Below are positions 54,936-62,776 of a stretch of DNA of 64,000 nt, piece after piece; the first letter of the stretch is position 1; each line of letters opens with the position of its first letter. Location of the stretch: the NCBI RefSeq assembly GCF_015476655.1, contig NZ_JABFHF010000025.1:1-64000 (forward strand). Direction: 5' to 3'. The translations under genes were made by a program, and so were the position numbers. The notes below the pieces were generated by a model. That model made no database searches. It was given only the letters and a program-made list of their open reading frames with translations, and was not told the origin of the DNA. This stretch comes from Aquiflexum lacus. Lineage in GTDB: Bacteria > Bacteroidota > Bacteroidia > Cytophagales > Cyclobacteriaceae.

Positions 54936-55805
54936 TCAAAATTTCTCCCTAAACTCCTTGGGTGTCTCTCCCCTGAATTTCTTGAAAGCCCTGTTGAAAT
55001 AGGATAAATTCTGAAACCCACTTTGATAGGCAATCTGGGAAACGGACAGATCAGTTTCCTGTAGGAGTTGGCAGGCATGATGAATACGCACCTGGCTGAG
55101 AAACTCTGTCAATGTTTTCCCGGTCCTTTCTTTGAAAAACCGGCAGAATGCTTCCTTGCTCATATTGGCAAGATCTGCTACTTCCTGCAATTGAACTGTT
55201 CGATGACTTTCTGCAAGAATAAATGACATCACCTGGCCCATCCTCTTTCCTTCTGTTTCGGTATAGTTTTTTTGAGGAATGAGTTTGTTGAGCAATGTCA
55301 TGTCCTTGGATTGCTGTAATTGCCGGAGAATATGCAATGCGCCCATCAGTTTGTCTAGTCCTTCTTTATTTCCAAAATGCAATAACGCTTCCTGAATAAA
55401 AGAGTTGGACGATCCCTTGATGTGGTAACAGCCTTTGATTTGAAGGAGCCAATGTTGTAAAGGAGAAAATTCCTCTACTTCCCAGATATGCTTGCCCAAG
55501 GTATCGAAATCAAAAAACAGTGTTAGCCCCAATGATTTTTTATTGCCATTATCGGAGAAATATTCAGGATCTGACCTGAACACGTGTGGCATATTAGCTG
55601 AAAAGAAAAAAACATCACCGGCTTCAAACCTTCCCAAATAATCCCCGACCATTAATTGGCCTTTCCCCTCCTTAATCCAGGTCAGCTGCCATTCAGGGTG
55701 TTGGTGTAGTTTATCATAAAAATGTTGTCCCGCATCCACTTGATAGCGGACGAACTCCATTTGAGACTTTGGTATTTTAAAGGGTATTACTTTTGACATT
55801 TGCAA
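54936..55805 (-). CDS. AraC family transcriptional regulator of the hydroxyproline cluster
   Basis: The 289-residue protein has an N-terminal cupin-like sensor (HQHPEWQLTWIKEGKGQLMV, quoted from HQ; GDYLGRFEAGDVFFF) and a C-terminal double HTH (LQEVADLANMSKEAFCRFFK, VRIHHACQLLQETDLSVSQIAYQSGFQNLSYFNRAFKKF region). It is divergent from the hydroxyproline genes, 125 bases apart, and most likely activates them. The ligand may be hydroxyproline or a catabolite. Part of the C-terminus is followed by a 225-base gap with no gene. Confidence 0.9.
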   Translation of the reverse strand: MQMSKVIPFKIPKSQMEFVRYQVDAGQHFYDKLHQHPEWQLTWIKEGKGQLMVGDYLGRFEAGDVFFFSANMPHVFRSDPEYFSDNGNKKSLGLTLFFDFDTLGKHIWEVEEFSPLQHWLLQIKGCYHIKGSSNSFIQEALLHFGNKEGLDKLMGALHILRQLQQSKDMTLLNKLIPQKNYTETEGKRMGQVMSFILAESHRTVQLQEVADLANMSKEAFCRFFKERTGKTLTEFLSQVRIHHACQLLQETDLSVSQIAYQSGFQNLSYFNRAFKKFRGETPKEFREKF

Positions 55806-55830
55806 TATGATATTAATCCGAATTTATTAA

Positions 55831-55872
55831 ATTGTCTAATATTAAATCAATATAGTATCATCATTGACTAAT
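55831..55872. promoter_or_regulatory. Candidate AraC-type operator repeats
   Basis: ATTGTCTAAT (55831-55840) and ATTGACTAAT (55863-55872) are direct repeats 32 bases apart, three helical turns. The second lies just upstream of the -33 position of the promoter at 55903. Binding by the divergent AraC protein is inferred. Confidence 0.5.
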
Positions 55873-55902
55873 CCGGTGTAAGTATCCGCATCAATACGGG
55901 GT

Positions 55903-55910
55903 TACCTTTG
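55903..55910 (+). promoter_or_regulatory. -7 element of the hydroxyproline operon promoter
   Basis: TACCTTTG is a full -7 box 20 bases before the ATG. The 19-base -33 position reads AAGT, not TTTG, as expected for an activator-dependent promoter. Confidence 0.65.
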
Positions 55911-55930
55911 ATAAAAAAACCAAAAAGACT

Positions 55931-56821
55931 ATGAATTGGAAGGGCGTATTTCCGGCCGTGACCACCAAGTTCCATCAGGATGGAAGTTTGGACATGGACA
56001 TGTTTTTCAAAAACCTAGATGCACAATTGGAAGCCGGCGTGCATGGCATCATTCTCGGGGGGACCTTGGGGGAATCAAGTGTTCTCAGTCAGGATGAAAA
56101 AATCAAACTCACTACCGACACTGTAAAATACATCAATGGCCGAGTACCGGTTATTCTAAACATTGCCGAGGGTGCAACGAGAGATGCTATTTTTTGGGCA
56201 AATAAAGCCAAAGAAATGGGGGCCGCAGCCTTAATGATTTTGCCTCCCATGAGATATGCCGCGGATCATCGGGAAGTGGTGCAGTATTTCAAAGACGTTG
56301 CAAATAGCACAGATTTGCCGATCATGATCTATAACAATCCGATTGATTACAAGACATTGGTAACTTTATCCATGTTTGAGGAATTGGCGGAGTGTGACAA
56401 TATTCAAGCGATCAAAGAATCAACCCGGGACATTTCAAATGTGACCAGAATGAGAAATAAGTTTGGGGATCGCTATAAGTTGCTTTGCGGTGTAGATACC
56501 TTAGCCATGGAGGAACTGTTAATGAGCGCAGATGGTTGGGTAGCAGGATTGGTCTGTGCTTTTCCAAAAGAGACTGTTGCCGTTTATAATTTAGTGAAGG
56601 CAGGAAAATACGAAGAAGCTTTATTAATCTACAGATGGTTCTTACCTTTATTGGAATTGGATATCCATCCCAAGTTGGTGCAGTATATCAAACTTGCCGA
56701 ACAAATGGTAGGCATTGGTACTGAATGGGTCCGAGCCCCAAGATTGACATTAGTTGGTGAAGAAAGAGTAAAAGTAGAAAACATTATCAAACGAGGATTG
56801 GAACATAGACCCAACCTTTGA
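55931..56821 (+). CDS. Dihydrodipicolinate synthase family protein (probable pyrroline-4-hydroxy-2-carboxylate deaminase)
   Basis: The 296-residue aldolase-fold enzyme has GGTLGESSVLSQDEK near 38, the conserved Tyr in IMIYNNPIDYK near 133 and the Schiff-base Lys in QAIKESTRDI near 160. DapA-family proteins have many roles; here the neighbours are a 2-oxoglutarate-semialdehyde dehydrogenase-like enzyme and a 4-hydroxyproline epimerase, so the likely reaction is deamination of pyrroline-4-hydroxy-2-carboxylate. A hairpin repeat covers its stop codon. Confidence 0.85.
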   Translation: MNWKGVFPAVTTKFHQDGSLDMDMFFKNLDAQLEAGVHGIILGGTLGESSVLSQDEKIKLTTDTVKYINGRVPVILNIAEGATRDAIFWANKAKEMGAAALMILPPMRYAADHREVVQYFKDVANSTDLPIMIYNNPIDYKTLVTLSMFEELAECDNIQAIKESTRDISNVTRMRNKFGDRYKLLCGVDTLAMEELLMSADGWVAGLVCAFPKETVAVYNLVKAGKYEEALLIYRWFLPLLELDIHPKLVQYIKLAEQMVGIGTEWVRAPRLTLVGEERVKVENIIKRGLEHRPNL

Positions 56822-56845
56822 GGTCTTTTTAAGACTTCGAAGGTT
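56813..56845 (+). repeat. CCTTTGAGGT-family hairpin over the stop codon
   Basis: AACCTTTGAGGTCTT and AAGACTTCGAAGGTT pair with two mismatches around TTT. It begins inside the last codons of the gene ending at 56821, like the repeat terminating the DUF885 gene, and may slow or end transcription. Confidence 0.6.
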
Positions 56846-56877
56846 TTGGGGGAATATTGAACAGTAATCTATGCATT

Positions 56878-57021
56878 TCGAAATAAGTAGAAACGTGCCT
56901 TCGGCGATATAAAATGGAAATAGAAGTCCAGACTCATCATTATTTCTACTATTTCAACCATATTTCTATTTCATTTCCATCTTATTTCTATCATATTTCT
57001 ACTGTTTTTCCAACTTATTTC
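56878..57021 (+). repeat. Helically phased TATTTC array before the aldehyde dehydrogenase gene
   Basis: Units start at 56941, 56950, 56961, 56972 (CATTTC), 56983, 56994, 57005 (TTTTTC) and 57016. Steps are 9 then six of 11 bases, with one extra out-of-step copy at 56967. Upstream at 56879-56892 and 56917-56923 lie inverted copies (GAAATAAGTAGAAA, GGAAATA). The array is 34 bases before the ATG at 57055. Confidence 0.75.
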
Positions 57022-57054
57022 TAATAACCAAATAACCTAATTAAACCAAGAAAA

Positions 57055-58500
57055 ATGAACCTAGATCAGATATTTGAGTCCGCCCAAGAGGCATTTTTGT
57101 TTTATAAAAACGTACCTGGAAAGGAAAAAGCAGCTTTTTTGCGCAAAATTGCAGAAGGTCTTGAAGCAGAGAAGGCTGAGCTTATCCCATTGGCTTCAGG
57201 AGAATCCAATTTGCCGGAAGGTAGAATTGCCGGTGAACTGGGTAGGACCTGTGGTCAAATCAGGCTTTTTGCCAATTTGGTGGAAGAAGGGAGTTGGGTA
57301 GAAGCCACTATTGACCATGCCGATCCAGAGAGGACGCCTGCGCCAAAACCTGACATCAGAAGATTTTTGACTCCTTTGGGACCTGTAATCGTATTTGGAG
57401 CGAGCAATTTTCCCTTGGCATTTTCTACAGCTGGTGGAGACACAATTTCTGCCTTAGCTTCAGGTTGTCCCGTTATTTACAAAGCCCATCCCGCCCATCC
57501 GGAAACATCCAAATTGGTTGGGCAGGTGATCCACAAAGCCGTCATAGATTCTGCCTTGCCGATTGGGGTTTTTGCACATGTTGAAGGCGGAATTCAGATT
57601 GGACAGGATTTGGCAAAACATCCCACAGCAAAAGCAGTGGCATTTACAGGAAGCCACGGTGGGGGCATGGCATTATTTGCCCTTGCAAGTCAAAGACCTG
57701 AACCTATTCCGGTATTTGCCGAAATGGGATCCGTGAACCCCATATTTACATTTGAACATAAACTGGGAAAAGATATTTCGGGACACGCCAAAGCTTTTGT
57801 AAGCTCACTTACTTTGGGTGCAGGTCAGTTTTGCACCAACCCGGGATTGATCTTTGTGCCTAAGTCCGCTCAAAAAGAATTTTCCGAAGCTGTCAAAGGA
57901 GAATTGGAAGATATCGCCGCCGCGCCCATGCTTCACGAAGGTATCGCTGAAGCCTATTATTCTTCCATTCAATACCTACAGGGTAGAGAAGAATTGGAAT
58001 GGGTTAAGGTATCTGCAGCGAAAGACCTGATCAAAGCGCATCCTACCTTGGCCAAGATCAAAGCCAAGGATTGGTTGAAAGATGCTAAATTTCAAGAAGA
58101 GGTTTTTGGTTCTTTTGCCTTGATGGTGGTTTATGAAAATGAAGACGAACTGCTCGAAATCGCTAAAAAACTCCATGGCCAATTGACCATCACCATTTGG
58201 GCAGAAGAAGATGAACTGAACAACAAACTCTTTCTGATCAATTTGTTGGAAGAAAAGTGTGGAAGAATGCTCTACAAAGGTGTTCCCACCGGTGTAGAAG
58301 TGGGTTTCGCGATGCAGCACGGAGGGCCTTATCCTTCAACGACTGACAGCAGGAGCACATCAGTCGGTGTTTACGCCATCAAACGTTTTGCCCGACCTAT
58401 TGCATTCCAGGATATGCCTGAAAATTTGTTGCCTGATGCATTGAGTGAGAAGAATCCATTGGGGATTTGGAGGATGGTTGATGGGGAATTTAAGAAGTAA
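57055..58500 (+). CDS. Aldehyde dehydrogenase, probable 2-oxoglutarate-semialdehyde (2,5-dioxovalerate) dehydrogenase
   Basis: The 481-residue enzyme shows FGASNFPLAFSTAGGDT near 115, the NAD site KAVAFTGSHGGGMALF near 195, the catalytic Glu in VFAEMGSVNPI near 225 and the catalytic Cys in GAGQFCTNPGL near 262. This is the hydroxyproline- and sugar-acid-type dehydrogenase branch that makes 2-oxoglutarate. It is in line with the deaminase and epimerase genes, so it probably completes hydroxyproline breakdown. Confidence 0.9.
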   Translation: MNLDQIFESAQEAFLFYKNVPGKEKAAFLRKIAEGLEAEKAELIPLASGESNLPEGRIAGELGRTCGQIRLFANLVEEGSWVEATIDHADPERTPAPKPDIRRFLTPLGPVIVFGASNFPLAFSTAGGDTISALASGCPVIYKAHPAHPETSKLVGQVIHKAVIDSALPIGVFAHVEGGIQIGQDLAKHPTAKAVAFTGSHGGGMALFALASQRPEPIPVFAEMGSVNPIFTFEHKLGKDISGHAKAFVSSLTLGAGQFCTNPGLIFVPKSAQKEFSEAVKGELEDIAAAPMLHEGIAEAYYSSIQYLQGREELEWVKVSAAKDLIKAHPTLAKIKAKDWLKDAKFQEEVFGSFALMVVYENEDELLEIAKKLHGQLTITIWAEEDELNNKLFLINLLEEKCGRMLYKGVPTGVEVGFAMQHGGPYPSTTDSRSTSVGVYAIKRFARPIAFQDMPENLLPDALSEKNPLGIWRMVDGEFKK

Positions 58501-58628
58501 GTGGTTCAAGTCTTCAGGGAATGGTTCAAGACTTAGTCTTGGACCATTCTTGGTAGCAGTCTTCAGACTGCACTACTACAGTCTGAAGACTGTAAATTTT
58601 GTGGTCCAAGCCTGAAGACTTGAACCAC
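58501..58628. repeat. Nested multi-stem inverted repeat between two hydroxyproline genes
   Basis: An 18-base perfect outer pair (58501-58518 GTGGTTCAAGTCTTCAGG with 58611-58628) encloses three hairpins: 58519-58549 (15-base arms, one mismatch), 58556-58571 (GCAGTCT/AGACTGC, two-base centre) and 58577-58594 (TACAGTCT/AGACTGTA, two-base centre). The last two can also pair with each other. The layout resembles a clover leaf. It starts one base after the dehydrogenase stop codon. Confidence 0.88.
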
Positions 58629-58649
58629 ATCACAAATATCATTTAAAAT

Positions 58650-59648
58650 ATGAAATCCACCTTCCAATGTATTGATGCCCATACCTGTGGCAATCCTGTG
58701 CGTCTTGTTTCAGGAGGAGTTCCTTTTTTGGAAGGGAAAAATATGCTGGAAAAGCGTCAGTTTTTTCTGGACAATTTGGACTGGATCAGGAAAGGTTTGA
58801 TGTTTGAACCCAGGGGACATGATATGATGTCAGGGTCCATGCTTTTTCCTCCCCATGATCCTGAAAATGATTTTGCCGTGCTTTTTATTGAAACCAGTGG
58901 TTGCCTTCCCATGTGTGGGCATGGAACTATTGGAACCATTACCATTGCCATCGAGGAAGGACTGATCCAGCCCAAAACTCCCGGATTTCTAAGAATGGAA
59001 GCACCGGCAGGATTGGTCTTGGTGGAATATAAGCAAGAAGGCAAAAAAGTAAAATCCGTCAAACTCACCAATGTCAAAAGCTTTTTGGCAGCAGAAGAAC
59101 TTGAAATAGAGACCGAAGAATTGGGTAAGCTGATAGTAGATGTGGCTTATGGAGGTAATTTTTATTGCATTGTAGATCCTCAGGAAAACTTCCCTGGTTT
59201 AGAGCATTACAAAGCAGAGCAGTTGGTCTCCATGGCCAGAAACCTGAGGCAAAAGATGAATGAAAGATACGACTTTGTCCATCCGGAGCATTCCCAAATC
59301 CGAGGCTTATCCCATGTTCTTTGGACAGGGAAAACATTGGATCCAAGCAGTACAGCTAGAAATGCAGTTTTTTACGGTGACAAAGCAATCGATCGCTCCC
59401 CATGCGGCACAGGTACCTCAGCTCGTATGGCTCAATGGCATGCAAAGGGCAAATTGAAAAAAGGTGAACCATTTGTCCATGAGAGTTTCATTGGATCCAA
59501 ATTCACAGGAAAGGTGGAAGAAGAAACCCAAGTCGGGGAAATTTCCGCTATTATTCCGAGCATAGAAGGATGGGCAGTGGTGACAGGATACAATACCATT
59601 TTTTTGGATGATGAAGATCCTTATGTGCATGGGTTTCAGGTGATATAG
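58650..59648 (+). CDS. 4-hydroxyproline 2-epimerase (proline racemase family)
   Basis: The enzyme interconverts trans-4-hydroxy-L-proline and cis-4-hydroxy-D-proline. The 332-residue protein carries both catalytic cysteines, in PMCGHGTIGTI near 90 and SPCGTGTSARMAQ near 250, as in true epimerases. In the related dehydratases one is replaced by Thr. The start follows IDAHTCGNPVR. It is the last gene of the cluster; the oxidase that should use cis-4-hydroxy-D-proline is not in the window. Confidence 0.92.
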   Translation: MKSTFQCIDAHTCGNPVRLVSGGVPFLEGKNMLEKRQFFLDNLDWIRKGLMFEPRGHDMMSGSMLFPPHDPENDFAVLFIETSGCLPMCGHGTIGTITIAIEEGLIQPKTPGFLRMEAPAGLVLVEYKQEGKKVKSVKLTNVKSFLAAEELEIETEELGKLIVDVAYGGNFYCIVDPQENFPGLEHYKAEQLVSMARNLRQKMNERYDFVHPEHSQIRGLSHVLWTGKTLDPSSTARNAVFYGDKAIDRSPCGTGTSARMAQWHAKGKLKKGEPFVHESFIGSKFTGKVEEETQVGEISAIIPSIEGWAVVTGYNTIFLDDEDPYVHGFQVI

Positions 59649-59713
59649 AGGCGAGAGATTAGAACCGAGAAGCGAGACTTTGAAGGGAAAGGTGGGTTAG
59701 AAGATACAAGAAC

Positions 59714-59752
59714 CAAAGCCTGCCCCGAGTATCGGGGAGCCAAGAATCAAGA
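59714..59752 (-). repeat. Copy D (inverted) of the dispersed repeat
   Basis: On the minus strand it reads CTTGGCTCCCCGATACTCGG followed by GGCAGGCTTTGG, closest to the copy at 48246. It lies in the 233-base gap after the epimerase gene. Confidence 0.65.
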
Positions 59753-59911
59753 GAACTTAATTAAGCCTTTTGGGCTGATTCATTTACGGTGGGATTGGTT
59801 AAGAAAATAGGTTGGTAAAATGATCATTTTAATGGTCTTTAATAATTTGAAGATTTTCAAATGTTCTTTTAAGTAAATTTTATGTTTATTTTTTATAAAA
59901 GCATATACATC

Positions 59912-60103
59912 ATGAAAATGAATATTGATATTGAGGATAAGCTGATTTTAGCAGCAATGAAGATTTCCGGTGTCAAAACAAAAAAAGAAGCAGTAGGGGA
60001 AGGATTGAAATTGATCATTCAGTTGAATCAACAAAAAGGAATTCGTGAACTCAGTGGCAAATTATAATGGGAAGGTAATCTGGGGTCAATGAGATTAGAC
60101 TAA
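59912..60103 (+). pseudogene. VapB-type antitoxin gene broken by a stop codon, no VapC
   Basis: From ATG 59912 the frame reads MKMNIDIEDKLILAAMKISG then VKTKKEAVGEGLKLII and IRELSGKL, a good VapB match, and stops at TAA 60065-60067. Reading on in the same frame gives WEGNLGSMRLD and a stop at 60101, which is the usual VapB tail (family GKLKWEGDLDEMR). So one codon has turned into a stop. No PIN-domain toxin follows. The short form might still bind DNA. Confidence 0.75.
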
Positions 60104-60275
60104 CCCTAAAAAAAGTCGATAAGATAGATCGGATTAATAACCAAAAGAGCTGAAGTTTAGGTAATTGAGAGTTATCAAAGTGATTGTTAACACAAGTCTA
60201 AACTGAGTTGATATAAATTAATACTTTTTGATTTACAACAGAGAGGGAATCGTAAAAATCTACATATATATTGTT

Positions 60276-61042
60276 ATGCCAATAAATGAAAATCATCCGG
60301 TTATTAGACCCCAAAAAAAAAATATTACACTTTGGAGATATATGGACATTCCTTCCCTAATATATTTACTTGCCAAAAAATCTTTATTTTTCGTACGAGC
60401 AGACCTTTTGAAGATAAATATGAAGGAACTTTACCAACGTTATCAGCAAAAGCTATTGATGATTGGGCAAGAAAAGAAATTCAAAAAGGTCTTTTTCGCA
60501 AAGGATATTGGAACTTATCCAAACTGTTTAATAAGAACAAACAACCTACTTAAATTTTTGATGTAAGGAAAATTTCGAGATGCTCCATATGTGGAAAATT
60601 TATTCTAAAGAAAATGGAATTGCAATCCAAACAACCCATGAAAAATTACAAAAAGCAATAATCTCAAAGGAAGACGTGTATCCAACTGAAATAAATTATT
60701 TAAATTATCAAAAGGATCTAATTAACCATCTTGACAATGGAATGAATGTTTTTACATATAAGAGACAAGAGTATAAATCGGAAAATGAATTTCGACTAAT
60801 CATCTCTTATCTTAGATTATTAGAAGACCAGTTATCCCATTTAAAAACTCATGATGAAATGACACCTGCAAGAAAATTGCTTTACTCCAACACCCATAAT
60901 TCAATGTGACATAGAACCAGATGAATTAATTTCTAATATACATTTATCACCATAAGCTCCAAAATGGTATTCAGAAGTAATTGAAGATATTATTAAGAAA
61001 TATAGTTTGACAAATATAAATTTGAAGCAATCAGACTTATAA
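60276..61042 (+). pseudogene. DUF2971 family protein, multiply broken
   Basis: Pieces of one DUF2971 protein appear in order but in different frames: ITLWRYMDIPSLIYLLAKKS then LFFVRAD, then (shift near 60404) RPFEDKYEGTLPTLSAKAID, then (shift near 60540-60570) KENFEMLHMWKIYSKENGIA, then VFTYKRQEYKSENEFRLII, and finally DELISNIHLSP, a stop codon, APKWYSEVIEDIIKKYS and KQSDL with a stop at 61042. Thus there are at least two frameshifts and one in-frame stop. Function of the intact family is unknown; it is often found in accessory and defence-rich regions. Confidence 0.82.
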
Positions 61043-61203
61043 TAAATGCCATTTTTTAAGGTATTTCAAAAAAAACAATGTGCGTTCTAAAATGAATTTA
61101 TAAAATAAGAGTCAGTAATAAAATGGAAAGTTATTGGATAGAAATTGCTGAAATACGACATTATGAAACCCCTAATTTTTAATCCTCTCCTCCCCGAAAA
61201 CCA

Positions 61204-61764
61204 ATGTCTCTAAAAATCCGCCTCTATTTTACAGCCATCATCACCCTCGCCATTTGGGCCTTGTTGCTCTGGAGCCATTTTCATGGTGGGGTGCCAAGTC
61301 ACCATATTTTGGCAAGGGAGGATTTGCCTGAAATCTCCAATTGGTGGGGTGGTTTTTTGCTTCCCTTTCTGACTTTGTTTTTATCATATAGGGTTGAAAA
61401 AAGATTGACAAAACAGTGTAAAGGTCATTCTCCTCTTACCACTATTCCAAAGAGTGTATGGACAGGTTTCTTTTTAGCCTTACTTTATGGAATTTCCTTA
61501 TCTTCATTTTTCAGCTTTGGTAATACCGAAATGCCCGGGTATATGTTGATGGGTATATTGGTAATTTCACTTTTCTATCCAATCTATAGGGCTGAGTGTA
61601 TTCTTGGCTTTGTAGTCGGAATGACTTATACTTTTGGTGCAGTTCTTCCAACGGGAATCAGTTGTATTTTGGCATTGATCGGGACTTTGATTTACTTGTT
61701 AATCCGTCCGGGAATTTTGTTACTTTTTTCAAAAATCAAAAATTTGGCTGGTTCCAAACTTTGA
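61204..61764 (+). CDS. Multi-pass membrane protein of unknown function
   Basis: The 186-residue protein has about five hydrophobic helices: 8-24 (YFTAIITLAIWALLLW), 46-64, 88-106, 112-128 and 132-170. There is no known motif. The first loop holds SHFHGGVPSHHILARE with several His. A bidirectional terminator follows. I do not recognise the family. Confidence 0.7.
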   Translation: MSLKIRLYFTAIITLAIWALLLWSHFHGGVPSHHILAREDLPEISNWWGGFLLPFLTLFLSYRVEKRLTKQCKGHSPLTTIPKSVWTGFFLALLYGISLSSFFSFGNTEMPGYMLMGILVISLFYPIYRAECILGFVVGMTYTFGAVLPTGISCILALIGTLIYLLIRPGILLLFSKIKNLAGSKL

Positions 61765-61774
61765 CAATTTCAAA

Positions 61775-61806
61775 ACAAAAAAACCTGCCATTTGGCAGGT
61801 TTTTAG
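61775..61806. terminator. Bidirectional terminator
   Basis: AAAACCTGCCA and TGGCAGGTTTT form a perfect 11-pair stem around TT, with A and T runs on either side. It lies between the convergent genes ending at 61764 and 61824. Confidence 0.92.
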
Positions 61807-61823
61807 TCTCTTTTCTGTAATCA

Positions 61824-62372
61824 TTACTTGGGCAACAACACCCCATCCACTACATGGATGACCCCGTTGCTTCCGCTTAAGTCAGCAGCAGTTACTGTTG
61901 CACCATTAATCATTACTTTTCCATCATTGATGGATACCGTAAGGTCTTGACCGTTCAATGTTTTTACAATTTGTCCATCAGAAAGATCTGCGGCCATAAC
62001 ATTGCCTGCTACGACATGATAGGTCAATACTGAAGTCAACTGATCTTTACTTTCAGGCTTCAACAGGTTGTCTACAGTTCCGGTAGGCAATGCTTCAAAA
62101 GCAGCATTTGTCGGTGCGAAAACAGTGAAGGGACCTGTTCCGCTTAAAGTTTCCACCAATCCTGCAGCACCAACTGCAGCAACCAATGTGGTGTGGTCAG
62201 GAGATCCAACAGCTATGTCAACAACCGTATTAGATGCTTCTACCGGAGCTTCCTCCACAACTTCTACAGCGGTTTCTTCTGTAGTATCTTCCTTAGGGGA
62301 ATTTTCACAGCTTGCTAGAAACGCAGAAGCGATAACTACAACTGCTAAAGATAAGAATTTTAATTTTTTCAT
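61824..62372 (-). CDS. Fasciclin domain lipoprotein
   Basis: The 182-residue product has a lipoprotein signal (FLASC near 22), an acidic Thr/Glu/Val linker (about 26-45) and one fasciclin (FAS1) domain with TLVAAVGAAGLVETL, GPFTVFAPTNAAFEALP near 85 and the terminal GVIHVVDGVLLPK. Such proteins are thought to mediate adhesion at the cell surface. The codon use is more GC-rich than that of the neighbours, perhaps because it is highly expressed. Confidence 0.92.
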   Translation of the reverse strand: MKKLKFLSLAVVVIASAFLASCENSPKEDTTEETAVEVVEEAPVEASNTVVDIAVGSPDHTTLVAAVGAAGLVETLSGTGPFTVFAPTNAAFEALPTGTVDNLLKPESKDQLTSVLTYHVVAGNVMAADLSDGQIVKTLNGQDLTVSINDGKVMINGATVTAADLSGSNGVIHVVDGVLLPK

Positions 62373-62776
62373 TTTGTATGGCTTGGTTTAAATACAAAAA
62401 ACTAACAATGAACCCGTTATAAAGTTTATAATTGTAAAGAAAATTTTGATAGAAGGTAAAATTTTATTGTTTTAAGGTAAAGGTTTAAAGAAATATATCT
62501 ACGTGCTGTACTTGTCGGAAAATCTTATAAGTTTTCATCAAAAATTTGCAATTTTTTTGATTTCACAATGGCCTAGATTTGTCACCAAAACCCAATGAGG
62601 TAAAATCTTTTTTTATGATTAAAACAGTAAAATGGCGTCTTATAAATCATCATATATAAAAGATATCCCCGAATTGATGAACTGGTCTGGACAATGTTTG
62701 GCATGTAATTCGTACAGTGATCATTCAAGAGATCTGAATCAACATCAAGCGAGTTTATAAACCCGAAAAAATCACT
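62373..62776. other. Intergenic stretch with a candidate small ORF
   Basis: This 404-base gap holds the fasciclin promoter and, on the plus strand, a 42-codon frame at 62632-62760 (described separately). Nothing else can be supported in the AT-rich rest. Confidence 0.4.
62632..62760 (+). CDS. Candidate small CxxC protein
   Basis: The 42-residue frame starts ATG at 62632 and contains ELMNWSGQCLACNSYSDHSR, with a CxxC pair. It ends 16 bases before the HMA-AraC gene, which also has a CxxC metal motif. Closeness and the motif suggest a real small gene or leader peptide, but the length is short enough for chance. Confidence 0.25.
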   Translation: MASYKSSYIKDIPELMNWSGQCLACNSYSDHSRDLNQHQASL

